Assembly (NCBI RefSeq): GCF_014268445.2
Contig: NZ_CP077089.1
Location: forward strand, 1,171,501-1,235,500
Direction of reading: 5' to 3'
Source: Pseudomonas tensinigenes
GTDB lineage: Bacteria; Pseudomonadota; Gammaproteobacteria; Pseudomonadales; Pseudomonadaceae
Length of the DNA stretch: 64,000 nt
Shown here piece after piece: positions 36,080 to 46,088 of the stretch (positions are counted from its first letter, which is position 1; each line of letters begins with the position of its first letter). Made by a program: the position numbers and the translations under genes. The notes below the pieces were generated by a model. That model made no database searches. It saw only the letters and a program-made list of their open reading frames with translations, and was not told the DNA's origin.

Positions 36080-37047
36080 TACGCCACCTCCTGGTTCAGC
36101 GGGAAGAAGCAGCGGGCAAGGCTGTGGGCTTTCGGATCAAGGCCTGGACGCTGCGCGCGGCAGCTGTCCTGCACGTACGGGCAGCGCGGTGACAGCAGGC
36201 AACCTTGCGGACGGTCGTAGCGGCCCGGAACGATGCCCGGCAGGGTCGAAAGACGTGCGGCGCCGAGGCTGTGCTCGGGAATCGCCTTGAGCAATGCTTC
36301 GCTGTACGGGTGCGCCGGGACGTCGAACAGTTGCGGCACTTGGCCGACTTCAACGGCTTGCCCTGCGTACATCACGCAGACGCGCTGGGCGGTTTCCGCC
36401 ACGACCGCGAGGTCGTGAGTGATCAGCACCAGGCCCATGTTCTGTTCTTTCTGCAACGCCAGCAGCAGATCCATGATCTGCGCCTGAATCGTCACGTCGA
36501 GTGCCGTGGTCGGTTCGTCGGCGATCAGCAGTTTCGGCTCGCCGGCAATCGCCATGGCGATCGCAACGCGCTGGCTCATACCGCCGGACAGTTGATGCGG
36601 GTAGGCGTCCATACGGCTGGCGGCGCCCGGGATTTCGACTTTTTCCAGCAGTTCGATCGCACGTTTGCGCGCTTGCTTGCCGGACATTTTCAGGTGCAGG
36701 CGCAGCACTTCTTCAATCTGGAAACCGACGGTGTAGCTCGGGTTCAGTGCGGTCATCGGATCCTGAAAGACCATCGACAGGTCTTTGCCGACGATCTGCC
36801 GACGCTGACGGTTGCTCAGCTTGAGCATGTCTTTGCCATCGAAGCTGAGCGAGTCGGCGGTGACGATGCCGGGATGCTCGATCAGGCCCATCAGCGCCAT
36901 CATGGTCACGGATTTACCCGAGCCCGATTCGCCAACGATGGCCAGTACTTCGCCTTTGTCGACTTTCAGGTCGAGGCCATCGACCACCGGCGTCGCGGTC
37001 TTGTCGCCGAAGCGAACGTTGAGATTCTTGATTTCTAGCAGTGACAT
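36079..37047 (-). CDS. dppD: Dipeptide ABC transporter ATPase DppD
   Basis: This 322-residue ATPase pairs with DppF. ATG 37047 ([14 protein letters not shown]) has GAGGAG in front; an upstream extension is not supported. Walker A is [11 protein letters not shown] near 38, signature [11 protein letters not shown] near 155, Walker [13 protein letters not shown]. The C-terminal [15 protein letters not shown] is the cysteine-rich domain typical of Dpp/Opp ATPases. Ten bases separate it from dppC. Confidence 0.95.
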   Translation of the reverse strand: MSLLEIKNLNVRFGDKTATPVVDGLDLKVDKGEVLAIVGESGSGKSVTMMALMGLIEHPGIVTADSLSFDGKDMLKLSNRQRRQIVGKDLSMVFQDPMTALNPSYTVGFQIEEVLRLHLKMSGKQARKRAIELLEKVEIPGAASRMDAYPHQLSGGMSQRVAIAMAIAGEPKLLIADEPTTALDVTIQAQIMDLLLALQKEQNMGLVLITHDLAVVAETAQRVCVMYAGQAVEVGQVPQLFDVPAHPYSEALLKAIPEHSLGAARLSTLPGIVPGRYDRPQGCLLSPRCPYVQDSCRAQRPGLDPKAHSLARCFFPLNQEVA

Positions 37048-37057
37048 GGGAATCTCC

Positions 37058-37981
37058 TCAGGCGGCGTTCTTGAGTTTCGGGTCCAGCGCATCGCGCAGA
37101 CCGTCGCCCATCAAGTTGATTGCCAGCACGCTGAGCAAAATGGTCAAACCAGGCAGACTTACCACCCACCAGGCGCGTTCGATGTAGTCGCGGGCCGAGG
37201 CCAGCATGGTGCCCCACTCAGGAGTTGGCGGTTGTACGCCAAGGCCGAGGAAGCCCAGTGCGGCGGCATCGAGAATCGCCGAGGAGAAGCTCAGAGTCGC
37301 CTGAACGATCAGCGGCGCCATGCAGTTCGGCAGCACGGTGATGAACATCAGACGCGGCAGACCGGCACCGGCGAGGCGAGCGGCGGTCACGTAGTCGCGG
37401 TTCAGTTCGCCCATCACCGCAGCGCGGGTCAGACGCACGTAGGACGGCAAGGACACCACAGCAATGGCGATCACGGTGTTGATCAGGCCAGGGCCGAGGA
37501 TGGCGACGATCGCCACAGCCAGCAGCAGCGATGGCAGGGCCAGCATGATGTCCATCAGACGCATGATGGTCGGGCCGATCATCTTCGGAAAGAAGCCGGC
37601 GAACAGACCCAGCAGGATCCCCGGAATCAGCGACATCACCACCGACGACAAACCGATCAGCAGCGACAGGCGCGAACCCTGGATCAGGCGCGACAGCAGG
37701 TCGCGACCGAGTTCATCGGTGCCGAGCAGGAACTGCATCTGCCCGCCTTCCAGCCACGCCGGCGGCGTCAGCAGGAAGTCACGGTATTGCTCGCTCGGGT
37801 TATGCGGCGCGACCCACGGCGCGAACAGCGCGCAGAAAATCACCAGCAACATGAACAGCAGGCCGGCAACCGCGCCCTTGTTCTTCGAGAAGGCTTGCCA
37901 GAATTCTTTGTACGGCGACGGGTACAGCAGACTTTGATCCGCGTTGGCGGCGGTGGCTACTGAGGATGTTGGAGTGCTCAT
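37058..37981 (-). CDS. dppC: Dipeptide ABC transporter permease DppC
   Basis: This 307-residue inner-membrane permease starts at ATG 37981, with GAGGT in front. A hydrophilic N-terminal arm of about 35 residues leads to the first helix ([20 protein letters not shown]). [15 protein letters not shown] and the coupling loop near [15 protein letters not shown] identify the DppC/OppC branch. It forms the pore with DppB. It is ten bases from dppB. Confidence 0.95.
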   Translation of the reverse strand: MSTPTSSVATAANADQSLLYPSPYKEFWQAFSKNKGAVAGLLFMLLVIFCALFAPWVAPHNPSEQYRDFLLTPPAWLEGGQMQFLLGTDELGRDLLSRLIQGSRLSLLIGLSSVVMSLIPGILLGLFAGFFPKMIGPTIMRLMDIMLALPSLLLAVAIVAILGPGLINTVIAIAVVSLPSYVRLTRAAVMGELNRDYVTAARLAGAGLPRLMFITVLPNCMAPLIVQATLSFSSAILDAAALGFLGLGVQPPTPEWGTMLASARDYIERAWWVVSLPGLTILLSVLAINLMGDGLRDALDPKLKNAA

Positions 37982-37991
37982 GGTATGGACC

Positions 37992-39002
37992 TCAGCGCTG
38001 ATGACGGATGCGTGGGTTGGCAAAGCCGTAGAGGATGTCCACTACGAAGTTGACCAGAATCACCAGGCAGGCGATTAACAGGATGCCGTTTTGCACAACC
38101 GGATAGTCCCGGGCGCCGATGGCTTCGATCAGCCATTTACCGATACCGGGCCAGGAGAAGATGGTTTCGGTCAGAACCGCACCGGCCAGCAGCGTGCCGA
38201 CTTGCAGGCCGACCACGGTGAGTACCGGAATCAGCGCGTTACGCAGACCGTGGACGAATACCACGCGCGACGGCGACAGGCCTTTGGCCTTGGCGGTGCG
38301 GATGTAGTCTTCGCGCAGCACTTCGAGCATCGACGAACGGGTCATCCGCGCGATCACCGCCAGCGGAATGGTGCCGAGTACGATGGCTGGCAGGATCAGG
38401 TGATGCAGAGCATCGAGGAACGCGCCCATGTCGTCGGCCAGCAGCGTGTCGATCAGCATGAAACCGGTGCGTGGCTCGATGTCGTAGAGCAGGTCGATCC
38501 GCCCGGAAACCGGGGTCCAGCCCAGGCTCACCGAGAAGAACATGATCAGGATCAGGCCCCACCAGAAGATCGGCATCGAATACCCCGCGAGGGAGATGCC
38601 CATCACCCCGTGGTCGAACAGCGATCCTCGTTTGAGTGCCGCGATTACCCCGGCCAGAAGCCCGAGAATGCCGGCGAACAACAGGGCGGCCATGGACAGT
38701 TCCAGAGTCGCCGGGAAGAGGGAGGTGAACTCGGTCCACACGCTTTCACGGGTACGCAGGGATTCGCCGAGATCGCCGTGGGCCAGTTTGCCGATGTAGT
38801 CCAGATATTGGGCATACAGTGGCTTGTTCAGACCTAGGCGTTCCATTGCCTGAGCGTGCATTTCGGGGTCGACCCGACGTTCGCCCATCATCACTTCCAC
38901 GGGGTCGCCCGGAATCATGCGAATCAACGCGAAAGTCAGCAAGGTGATGCCGAAAAACGTGGGGATCAACAACCCCAGTCGGCGGGCAATAAAACTAAAC
39001 AT
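37992..39002 (-). CDS. dppB: Dipeptide ABC transporter permease DppB
   Basis: This 336-residue permease starts MFSFIARRLGLLIPTFFGIT, the standard DppB opening, followed by six helices. LREDYIRTAKAKGLSPSRVV is the ATPase-coupling loop. GAGG precedes the ATG. It follows the fourth binding-protein gene after 73 bases that hold a small hairpin. Confidence 0.96.
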   Translation of the reverse strand: MFSFIARRLGLLIPTFFGITLLTFALIRMIPGDPVEVMMGERRVDPEMHAQAMERLGLNKPLYAQYLDYIGKLAHGDLGESLRTRESVWTEFTSLFPATLELSMAALLFAGILGLLAGVIAALKRGSLFDHGVMGISLAGYSMPIFWWGLILIMFFSVSLGWTPVSGRIDLLYDIEPRTGFMLIDTLLADDMGAFLDALHHLILPAIVLGTIPLAVIARMTRSSMLEVLREDYIRTAKAKGLSPSRVVFVHGLRNALIPVLTVVGLQVGTLLAGAVLTETIFSWPGIGKWLIEAIGARDYPVVQNGILLIACLVILVNFVVDILYGFANPRIRHQR

Positions 39003-39032
39003 CTTGTGTGGTACCTCATCAGCCGGTTAGGC

Positions 39033-39061
39033 GTGCCCGGCGTCCCTGGGGTCAGGGGCAC
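39033..39061 (-). other. Hairpin between dppA4 and dppB
   Basis: GTGCCC and GGGCAC pair around an inner CCTG/CAGG stem, with no T run. Such intra-operon hairpins often protect the upstream, highly expressed binding-protein message from 3' decay. Confidence 0.5.
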
Positions 39062-39075
39062 CGGGAGTTTCTTAT

Positions 39076-40671
39076 CTACTTCACCTGGGTGGTGGCGAAG
39101 TTATTAGTGGTGAGAGGGCTGATGTGATAGCCCTCTACGTTGTTGCGCATTGCGGTAAACATCCTGGTGTGGGCCATGCTGATCCATGGCTGATCCTGAT
39201 TAAACAATACTTGCGCCTGTTCGTAGAGCGCGGCGCGTTCGGCCGGATCTACTTTAGCCCGTGCTTCATCCAGCAGCGTCTGGAATTTCTCGTTGCACCA
39301 GCGCGCGTAGTTCTCGCCGTTTTTTGCCGCCTCGCAACTGAGCATAGGCGTCAGGAAGTTATCCGGGTCGCCGTTGTCGCCCGCCCATCCGGCCGAGACC
39401 ATATCGTGCTCACCGGCCTTGGCGCGCTTGAGCATTTCCCCCCATTCCATCACGCGGATGTCGATCTTGATCCCGACTTTCGCCAGGTCAGCCTGCATCA
39501 TTTGCGCGCCGAGCATCGGGTTGGGGTTGGTCGGACCGCCGCCGTTGCGGGTAAACAGAGTAAACACGGTGCCTTCCGGCACGCCGGCTTCCTTGAGCAG
39601 GGCGCGGGCCTTGTCGAGGTCACGTGGCGGGTTCTTCAGGTCGTGGTTGTAGCCCAGCAGCGTGTCCGGGTACGGGTTGACCGCAACGGTCGCATTGCCC
39701 GGGCCGAACAGCGCGTTGACGTAAGCCGCTTTGTCGAAGGCGATATCGATCGCCTTACGCACGCGCACGTCGCTCATGTATTTGTGCTGAGTGTTCATGG
39801 CGATGTACGAGACGGTCATCGCGTTCAGCTCTTCGACCTTAAGCTTGTCGTCTTTCTTGATGCTCGGGATGTCATCCGGTTTCGGATACAGGGCGATCTG
39901 GCACTCGTTGGCCTTGAGCTTCTGCAGGCGCACGTTGTTGTCGGTGGCGATCGCCAGAATCAACGCGTCGGCCGGCGGCTTGCCACGGAAGTAATCCGGG
40001 TTGGCCTTGAAGCGCACCTGAGCATCCTTGGCGTAGCGCTGGAAGATGAACGGGCCGGTGCCGACAGGCTTGTTGTTGAGGTCGCCGGTCTTGTTGGCCT
40101 TGAGCAACTGATCGGCGTATTCGGCGGAGTAGATGGCGGTGAACGGCATCGCGACGTCCGCCAGGAATGGCGCTTCGCGGCGGGTCAGGGTGAACCTGAC
40201 CGTGTGGTCGTCGATTTTTTCGACGCTTTTGAGCAGTTCTTTGAAGCCCATGCTTTCAAAGTACGGGAAGCCCACGCTCGACAGCTTGTGCCACGGGTGA
40301 TTTGGGTCCAGCTGACGCTGGAAGCTCCAGACCACGTCGTCGGCGTTCATGTCGCGGGTCGGCTTGAAGTATTCGGTGGTGTGAAACTTGACGCCTTTAC
40401 GCAGGTGGAACGTGTAGGTCAGGCCGTCTTCACTGATTTCCCAGGTGTCTGCCAGGGCCGGAACGATTTCCGTCGTGCCAGGCTTGAAGTCCACCAGACG
40501 ATTGAAGATGGTTTCGGCCACAGCGTCCGCCGTGACTGCAGTTGTGTACTGGACCATATCGAAGCCTTCCGGACTGGCTTCGGTGCAGACCACCAAGGGT
40601 TTGGCCGAGACGCCGACAGCGACACTCAGCAACGCAGCCGCGATGGCCGCACGTAGGGGAAGCATTTTCAT
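39076..40671 (-). CDS. dppA4: Dipeptide-binding protein (DppA paralogue nearest dppB)
   Basis: This 531-residue periplasmic SBP_bac_5 family protein binds di- or tripeptides for DppBCDF. The start at 40671 has AGAGGG in front. A signal peptide ends GVSA before KPLVVCTEASPEGFD. Family stretches include YTFHLRKGVKFHTTEYFKPT near 90 and WAGDNGDPDNFLTPMLSC near 430, which hold the conserved peptide-backbone Asp. It is the most divergent of the four paralogues (CTEASPEGFDMVQYTTAVTA where the others have CSEASPAGFD/CSEGSPAGFD). The numbered name follows P. aeruginosa order and is by position only. Confidence 0.9.
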   Translation of the reverse strand: MKMLPLRAAIAAALLSVAVGVSAKPLVVCTEASPEGFDMVQYTTAVTADAVAETIFNRLVDFKPGTTEIVPALADTWEISEDGLTYTFHLRKGVKFHTTEYFKPTRDMNADDVVWSFQRQLDPNHPWHKLSSVGFPYFESMGFKELLKSVEKIDDHTVRFTLTRREAPFLADVAMPFTAIYSAEYADQLLKANKTGDLNNKPVGTGPFIFQRYAKDAQVRFKANPDYFRGKPPADALILAIATDNNVRLQKLKANECQIALYPKPDDIPSIKKDDKLKVEELNAMTVSYIAMNTQHKYMSDVRVRKAIDIAFDKAAYVNALFGPGNATVAVNPYPDTLLGYNHDLKNPPRDLDKARALLKEAGVPEGTVFTLFTRNGGGPTNPNPMLGAQMMQADLAKVGIKIDIRVMEWGEMLKRAKAGEHDMVSAGWAGDNGDPDNFLTPMLSCEAAKNGENYARWCNEKFQTLLDEARAKVDPAERAALYEQAQVLFNQDQPWISMAHTRMFTAMRNNVEGYHISPLTTNNFATTQVK

Positions 40672-40699
40672 CGATAACCCTCTGCAATCGGTTGAAGAC

Positions 40700-40741
40700 A
40701 AAAAGCCGAACGGCCGACTCATCATGAGTCAGCCGTCGGCT
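40700..40741 (-). terminator. Terminator after the porin gene
   Basis: Read leftward, AGCCGACGGC...GACTCAT pairs with ATGAGTC...GCCGTTCGGCT and is followed by TTTTTGTC. It separates opdP from dppA4, so part of the dppA4-BCDF transcript must come through it or start after it. Confidence 0.85.
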
Positions 40742-40749
40742 GGCGTTTT

Positions 40750-42126
40750 TTACAGGATGTTGAACGGGATGGTCGTCACGAGACGGAACTCGTTGATGCT
40801 GCCGTCAGCCTGGTTTTCGCTGGCGCGGTGGGTGGTGTAGGTCGCGCGGATCGTGGTGGCCTTGAGCGGGCCGCTCTGCACGGCGTACGAAGAACCAATG
40901 CCGTATTCGTAATGGTGTTCGCCGTCCATGCTGCGCACGTCGTAAGCGGTGCCGACGTAGTGAGTACCGTCGATGCCCCAACCGCGAGCGCTGTAGGCGT
41001 TGAACTTCAGGCCCGGAATGCCGTACTCGGCCATGTTGATGCCGTAGGCGATCTGGAAGGATTTCTCGTTTGGTCCGTTGAAGTCCGACAACAGGGAGTT
41101 GGCCAGGTAGATGCCGTTGGTTTCGTGCAGGTAGTCGAAGTACTCGTTACCGTTCACTTCCTGGTACGAGAAGGTCAGGGTGTGTGCCTGGTGAGTCAGA
41201 CCGAACGACAGCGAGTAGGTGTCGTTGTCGATCTCGCCCATCAACTTTTTGCCTTCGTCGACGGTCTTGTAGTAGTTCAGGCCGGTGGTCAGGCTCAGTA
41301 CCGAGCTGTCGCCCAGTTCGTGAGTGGCGCCGAAGTAGTACTGGTTCCAGAAGTCTTCAGCCTGGGTCGCGTAGAGGCTGGTTTTCAGGCTCTTGAGCGG
41401 CTGATAGTTCACGCCGGCGGTGTTGACGTGGTCGGTTTCAACGCCGGTGTTGCTGTATTCGGTGCGGAATTTCGACAGGCTCTGTTCGGTACGTGGTGAC
41501 ACGCGGTCGAAGGTCGCGAGGTCGAACGACAGATTGTCGAATTCTTCACTGTGGATCGCCACACCTTCGAAGCTCGAAGGCAGCGGACGGTTGCCGATAA
41601 CGTCGACGATCGGGCTGCTGAAGTTCATGCGGCCGGCGGTCAGGGTGGTGTTGGAGATACGCGCCTTGACGTTGGCCAGACCCAGTTTGCTCCACTGATC
41701 GACGGCGTCGCCGTTGGAGTGGGCGAGGGTACGGTTGGAACCGCCCTTGATGTCTTCGCGGCTGCGATCCAGTGCAATGGCGTTGTACGCCGCGACTTCA
41801 GTGCTGATCCCCACGGTGCCTTGGGTGAAGCCCGAGGTGTAGTTGAGGATGGTGCCCTGGACCCAGTTGATCCGGCGCGAACCGGTCAGGGTTTCGCCGT
41901 GGCGTTCATAGCTGAAAGTGCCGCCGCGCTTTTTTTCTTCGTTGGCGTACCAGTTACGGGTCGAGCCCGACAGGCTCTGGCCATCGATAAAACCCTTGGC
42001 TTCGGACTGGGCGCTGGTGCTGGCCAGTTGCGTCGGCATGAAGTCCTGGCTGACGCTTTCAGCATGGGCTCCGGCGGTGATGCTGCTGATGGCCAAGGCC
42101 AGTATCGCGGTGTTGCTCAGTTTCAT
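40750..42126 (-). CDS. opdP: OprD-family outer-membrane porin, peptide-specific (OpdP-like)
   Basis: This 458-residue, 18-strand porin passes small peptides or basic amino acids. A signal peptide ends GAHA before ESVSQDF. The OprD stretches are present: GQSLSGSTRNWYANE near 50, YTSGFTQGTVGISTEVAAY near 95 and the C-terminal aromatic strand. AAGGAG lies 9 bases before the ATG, and a leader motif AAAAAGAA lies 18 bases upstream. It sits between two binding-protein genes, as opdP does in P. aeruginosa, so it very likely serves dipeptide entry. The substrate cannot be fixed from sequence. Confidence 0.9.
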   Translation of the reverse strand: MKLSNTAILALAISSITAGAHAESVSQDFMPTQLASTSAQSEAKGFIDGQSLSGSTRNWYANEEKKRGGTFSYERHGETLTGSRRINWVQGTILNYTSGFTQGTVGISTEVAAYNAIALDRSREDIKGGSNRTLAHSNGDAVDQWSKLGLANVKARISNTTLTAGRMNFSSPIVDVIGNRPLPSSFEGVAIHSEEFDNLSFDLATFDRVSPRTEQSLSKFRTEYSNTGVETDHVNTAGVNYQPLKSLKTSLYATQAEDFWNQYYFGATHELGDSSVLSLTTGLNYYKTVDEGKKLMGEIDNDTYSLSFGLTHQAHTLTFSYQEVNGNEYFDYLHETNGIYLANSLLSDFNGPNEKSFQIAYGINMAEYGIPGLKFNAYSARGWGIDGTHYVGTAYDVRSMDGEHHYEYGIGSSYAVQSGPLKATTIRATYTTHRASENQADGSINEFRLVTTIPFNIL

Positions 42127-42144
42127 GGGTGAAGCTCCTTTACT

Positions 42145-42152
42145 TTCTTTTT
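42145..42152 (-). promoter_or_regulatory. Candidate Hfq/Crc motif (AANAANAA) before opdP
   Basis: Read on the coding strand it is AAAAAGAA, 18-26 bases before the opdP ATG and just 5' of the ribosome site. This matches the A-rich motif bound by Hfq-Crc in catabolite repression of Pseudomonas. An A-rich run can occur by chance. Confidence 0.35.
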
Positions 42153-42256
42153 ATGCCGGCTTTTTTTGGTATGCCGGTTATTGGTTTAGAACTCATTCAC
42201 ACATCGCAAACGTTTGCCAAAAGCCGGATTGGCGAATTTCGGCAAAGCGCTTGCGT

Positions 42257-42278
42257 GAGGGGCTAGACAGCGCCCCTC
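42257..42278 (-). other. Hairpin between dppA3 and opdP
   Basis: GAGGGGC-GCTGTCTA-GCCCCTC is a perfect 7-bp stem without a T run. It may stabilise or process the dppA3 message. Confidence 0.5.
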
Positions 42279-42301
42279 AGCGTTGCGGCTAATCGTCTGG
42301 T

Positions 42302-43900
42302 TTAATCGATACCGACACCCGAGAACACGTTGCGACCGAACGGGCTGACTTTGAACCCTTCGATCCTCGCGCTTAACGGCTGGTTGACCGTCGAGTGGGC
42401 GACAGGCGTGATCGGCACTTGCTGTTTAAGCAATTGCTGAGCCTGTTTGTAGAGCACGGTGCGCTGGTCGCGGTCAGTGACGACCTTGGCCTGTTTGATC
42501 AGCTTGTCGTAAGCCGGGTCGCACCACATGGAGTAGTTGTTGCCGCCGATGGCATCGCAGCTGTACAGCGTGCCGAGCCAGTTGTCCGGATCCCCGTTGT
42601 CACCGGTCCAGCCGATCAGGCTGATGTCGTGCTCGCCATTTTTGGTGCGCTTGATGTACTCGCCCCATTCGTAGCTGACGATCTTCACTTTCAGACCGAT
42701 CTTGGCCCAGTCCGCCTGGAGCATTTCGGCCATCAGTTTGGCGTTCGGGTTGTATGGACGTTGCACCGGCATCGCCCACAGGGTGATCTCGGTGCCCTCC
42801 TTGACGCCGGCAGCCTTGAGCAGCTCTTTGGCTTTTTCCGGGTTGTAGGCGGCGTCTTTGATGCTGTCGTCGTAGGACCATTGGGTTGGCGGCATGGCGT
42901 TCACGGCCAGTTGGCCGGCGCCTTGATAAACAGCGTTGAGAATCCCCTGTTTATTCACCGCCATGTCCAGCGCCTGACGCACTTCGAGCTGGTCGAAGGG
43001 TTTGTGGCGCACGTTATAGGCGATGTAGCCGAGGTTGAAGCCCGGCTTGGAAATCAGTTGCAACTTCGGGTCAGCCTTCAACGCTTCAACATCGGCAGGG
43101 CGCGGATGCAGGGTGATCTGGCATTCGCCCGCCTTGAGCTTCTGTACGCGCACCGAGGCGTCGGTGTTGATCGCGAAGATCAGGTTGTCGAGTTTGACCC
43201 GGCTCGGATCCCAGTATTGTTTATTACCCGTGTAACGGATGTTCGAGTCTTTCTGATAACTCTTGAACACGAACGGCCCGGTGCCAATCGGTTTCTGGTT
43301 GATGTCGCTCGGCTTGCCTTCGGCCAGCAGTTTGTCGGCGTATTCGGCGGACAGGATGGCGGCGAAGCTCATGGCGATGTTCTGAATGAACGCGGCGTCG
43401 ACGCTGTTGAGCGTGAACTCCACGGTCAGCGGCCCGGTCTTCTCGACCTTGGCGATGTTCTTGTTCAGGCTCATGCCGTTGAAATACGGGAACTCGGTCG
43501 GATAAGCCTTACGGAAAGGTTGCTGGGCATCCAGCATGCGATTAAACGTGAACAACACGTCATCGGCGTTGAAGTCGCGGGTCGGTTTGAAGTACGGCGT
43601 TGTATGAAACTTCACACCTTCACGCAGGTGAAAGGTGTACTTGAGACCATCCTCGGAAATATCCCACGTGGTCGCCAGACCAGGTACGACATTGGTCGCG
43701 CCTTTTTCGAACTCGACCAAACGGTTGTACAGCGGCTCGGCGGCGTCGTTATCGGTCGCTGTCGTGTATTGCGCGGTATCAAAACCCGCCGGGCTGCCTT
43801 CAGAGCAGAACACCAGGCTTTTGCTGGCGGCGAAACTGGCGGACGAGGCGGCCAACAGGCCGGCGCCCAGCAATGCGGAACAAATCAAGGTATGGCGCAT
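42302..43900 (-). CDS. dppA3: Dipeptide-binding protein (DppA paralogue)
   Basis: This 532-residue SBP_bac_5 periplasmic protein starts at ATG 43900 (MRHTLICSALL) with GAGGGAG in front; the frame to 43930 has no such site. The signal peptide ends SASFA before ASKSLVFCSEGSPAGFD. LTVEFTLNSVDAAFIQNIAM and GWTGDNGDPDNWLGTLYSC are close to the same stretches in the next two paralogues, showing tandem duplication. No transporter genes lie between it and the others, so it must share DppBCDF. Confidence 0.9.
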   Translation of the reverse strand: MRHTLICSALLGAGLLAASSASFAASKSLVFCSEGSPAGFDTAQYTTATDNDAAEPLYNRLVEFEKGATNVVPGLATTWDISEDGLKYTFHLREGVKFHTTPYFKPTRDFNADDVLFTFNRMLDAQQPFRKAYPTEFPYFNGMSLNKNIAKVEKTGPLTVEFTLNSVDAAFIQNIAMSFAAILSAEYADKLLAEGKPSDINQKPIGTGPFVFKSYQKDSNIRYTGNKQYWDPSRVKLDNLIFAINTDASVRVQKLKAGECQITLHPRPADVEALKADPKLQLISKPGFNLGYIAYNVRHKPFDQLEVRQALDMAVNKQGILNAVYQGAGQLAVNAMPPTQWSYDDSIKDAAYNPEKAKELLKAAGVKEGTEITLWAMPVQRPYNPNAKLMAEMLQADWAKIGLKVKIVSYEWGEYIKRTKNGEHDISLIGWTGDNGDPDNWLGTLYSCDAIGGNNYSMWCDPAYDKLIKQAKVVTDRDQRTVLYKQAQQLLKQQVPITPVAHSTVNQPLSARIEGFKVSPFGRNVFSGVGID

Positions 43901-44163
43901 GACGCTCCCTCTTTTTTTAGTGTTGTTCAATGCGCCGTCGTCTCATCCGGAGACGTTTTGGGCTGCATCGAGCTCAATCCAGTACGTACGGCAAACCGGT
44001 GGCCCACACAGACGCTGGTCAGTACCCGACGGTAGGGGCCGCGGTCCTGGCAGTAAATGCGTAAATGCCTTAAAGCTCGTAGGAAAAGGCGACACGTCCT
44101 ATACCGCTGCGGTAATCCACAGTGGAATTGGCTGTAGGCAATTTCCTAAATTCCCGGCAGGTA
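43901..44163. other. Intergenic region between dppA2 and dppA3
   Basis: About 260 bases without a gene. It should carry a dppA3 promoter, because a terminator lies at its far end. No clear -35/-10 boxes or repeat were found. Confidence 0.4.
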
Positions 44164-44194
44164 AAATAGCGGCGACGTTAAAAACGTCGCCGCT
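44164..44194 (-). terminator. Intrinsic terminator after dppA2
   Basis: AGCGGCGACGTT / AACGTCGCCGCT stem with a tiny loop, followed leftward by ATTTTACC. It lies 9 bases beyond the dppA2 stop. Confidence 0.85.
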
Positions 44195-44202
44195 GCAGTG
44201 CC

Positions 44203-45828
44203 TTATTTGCTGACGCTGACGCCGTAGAAGGAGTTCAAGCCAAATGGGCTGATCTTGAAATCCTGCACGTTGGCGCGCATGGGTTGGAACACCGTCGAGT
44301 GAGCGATAGGTGTGTAGGGAACAGCATCTTTAAGGACGTGTTGCGCCTGTTTGTACAGTTCGGTGCGCTTGGCCTGATCGGGGGTGCGCTTGGCATCCTT
44401 GACGAGACCGTCGTACTTCTTGTCGCACCACTTGGAGAAGTTGTTGCCGTTGAGCGAGTCGCAGCCGAACAGCACGTTCAGCCAGTTGTCCGGATCCCCA
44501 TTGTCACCGCTCCAGCCAATGATCATGGCCTGGTTCTCGCCACCTTTGGAACGCTTGATGTACTCGCCCCACTCGTAGCTGGTGATCTTCACTTTCAAGC
44601 CGATCTTGGCCCAGTCGGACTGGAGCATTTCAGCCATCAGTTTAGCGTTCGGGTTGTATGGACGCTGTACCGGCATTGCCCACAGGACGATCTCGGTACC
44701 TTCCTTGACGCCGGCTTCCTTGAGCAGCTGTTTGGCTTTCTCAGGATCGTACTTGGCGTCCTTGATGGTGGTGTCGTAAGACCACTGAGTCGGCGGCATG
44801 GCATTGACGGCCAGTTGGCCTGCGCCCTGGTAAACCGAGTCGATGATCTGCGGCTTGTTCACCGCCATGTCCAGCGCCTGACGTACACGAAGGTCAGCCA
44901 GCGGGTTCGCCTCGTTGCTGCCTTTGACCTTGTCCATCACGTTGTAGGCGATGTAGCCCAGGTTGAAGCCAGCCTGATCAGGCATCTTCAGCGACTTGTC
45001 TTCTTTCAGCGCTTTCAGGTCGGCCGGACGCGGGAACAGGGTGACTTGGCACTCGTTCTTTTTCAGCTTCTGAATACGTACCGACGGGTCGGTGGTGATG
45101 GCGAAGATCAGGTTGTCGATCTTCACGTCATCAGGCTTCCAGTACTCTTTGTTCCCGGTGAAGCGGATGTTGGAGTCTTTCTGGTAGCTCTTGAACACGA
45201 ACGGACCAGTGCCGACCGGCTTCTGGTTGATGTCGGCAGGCTTGCCTTCTTTCAACAGTTGCGCTGCGTATTCGGCGGACTGCACCGAGGCGAAGCTCAT
45301 GGCCATGTTCTGGATGAACGCAGCATCCACTTCTTTCAGAGTGAACTTGACGGTGTGGTCGTCGACTTTATCGATCTTGGTGATGTTGGTGTCCATCCCC
45401 ATGTCGGTGAAGTACGGGAATTCGGTCGGGTACGCCTTACGGAACGGGTCATCCTTGTTAATCATGCGATTGAAGGTGAACAGCACGTCGTCGGCGTTGA
45501 ACTCACGAGTCGGCTTGAAATACGGGGTGGTGTGGAACTTGACGCCTTCACGCAGGTGGAAGGTGTACGTCAGGCCATCATCGGAAATGTCCCACTTGGT
45601 CGCCAGACCAGGAATCACGGCGGTGCCGCCGCGCTCGAACTGGGTCAGACGGTTGAACATGGTTTCGGCTGAGGCGTCGAAGTCGGTTCCGGTGGTGTAC
45701 TGGCCTGGGTCGAAACCGGCCGGGCTGCCTTCGGAGCAGAACACCAGGTTAGTCGCAGCGGATGCGAAAGGTGCGGAGGCTAACAAGCCTGCGCCGACTA
45801 AAAACGGAATGACCGCGTGTTTAAGCAT
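44203..45828 (-). CDS. dppA2: Dipeptide-binding protein (DppA paralogue)
   Basis: This 541-residue periplasmic binding protein starts at ATG 45828 (MLKHAVIPFLV), where TGAGG gives a ribosome site. A signal peptide ends SAPFASA before ATNLVFCSEGSPAGFDP. WSGDNGDPDNWLNVLFGCDS carries the conserved peptide-contact Asp. It has an insertion (DKVKGSNEANPLADLRV) near residue 310 that the two neighbours lack. It has its own terminator, which suggests a separate or partly separate transcript. Confidence 0.9.
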   Translation of the reverse strand: MLKHAVIPFLVGAGLLASAPFASAATNLVFCSEGSPAGFDPGQYTTGTDFDASAETMFNRLTQFERGGTAVIPGLATKWDISDDGLTYTFHLREGVKFHTTPYFKPTREFNADDVLFTFNRMINKDDPFRKAYPTEFPYFTDMGMDTNITKIDKVDDHTVKFTLKEVDAAFIQNMAMSFASVQSAEYAAQLLKEGKPADINQKPVGTGPFVFKSYQKDSNIRFTGNKEYWKPDDVKIDNLIFAITTDPSVRIQKLKKNECQVTLFPRPADLKALKEDKSLKMPDQAGFNLGYIAYNVMDKVKGSNEANPLADLRVRQALDMAVNKPQIIDSVYQGAGQLAVNAMPPTQWSYDTTIKDAKYDPEKAKQLLKEAGVKEGTEIVLWAMPVQRPYNPNAKLMAEMLQSDWAKIGLKVKITSYEWGEYIKRSKGGENQAMIIGWSGDNGDPDNWLNVLFGCDSLNGNNFSKWCDKKYDGLVKDAKRTPDQAKRTELYKQAQHVLKDAVPYTPIAHSTVFQPMRANVQDFKISPFGLNSFYGVSVSK

Positions 45829-46034
45829 GTTGGCCTCATGATTTGTTGTCATTTTTTAGTTGTGAGGTACGACCTCGTGAGTCGTGCCTGCGGATACTTA
45901 TGCAGGGGCCATACCCAATGCAAGATCCAGAGCGGTCGGCGGCCTCAAACGGTGGCACGAACGTACCTTAATGTCGCATCTGTATAACTTTTGACGCATT
46001 TGACCGTTTGCGAGTGGTTTTAACGGTGCAAATG

Positions 46035-46084
46035 GAGCCCCAAAACGGTGCGCTGGTCACCTTGTGCGCGCCGCCTTGGGGCTC
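46035..46084 (-). terminator. Terminator-like hairpin after dppA1
   Basis: GAGCCCCAA and TTGGGGCTC form the stem, with inner GCGC pairing; read leftward it is followed by CATTTG, so the T run is poor. It starts 5 bases beyond the dppA1 stop. The rest of the gap to dppA2 (45829-46030) shows no clear signal. Confidence 0.6.
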
Positions 46085-46088
46085 GGTG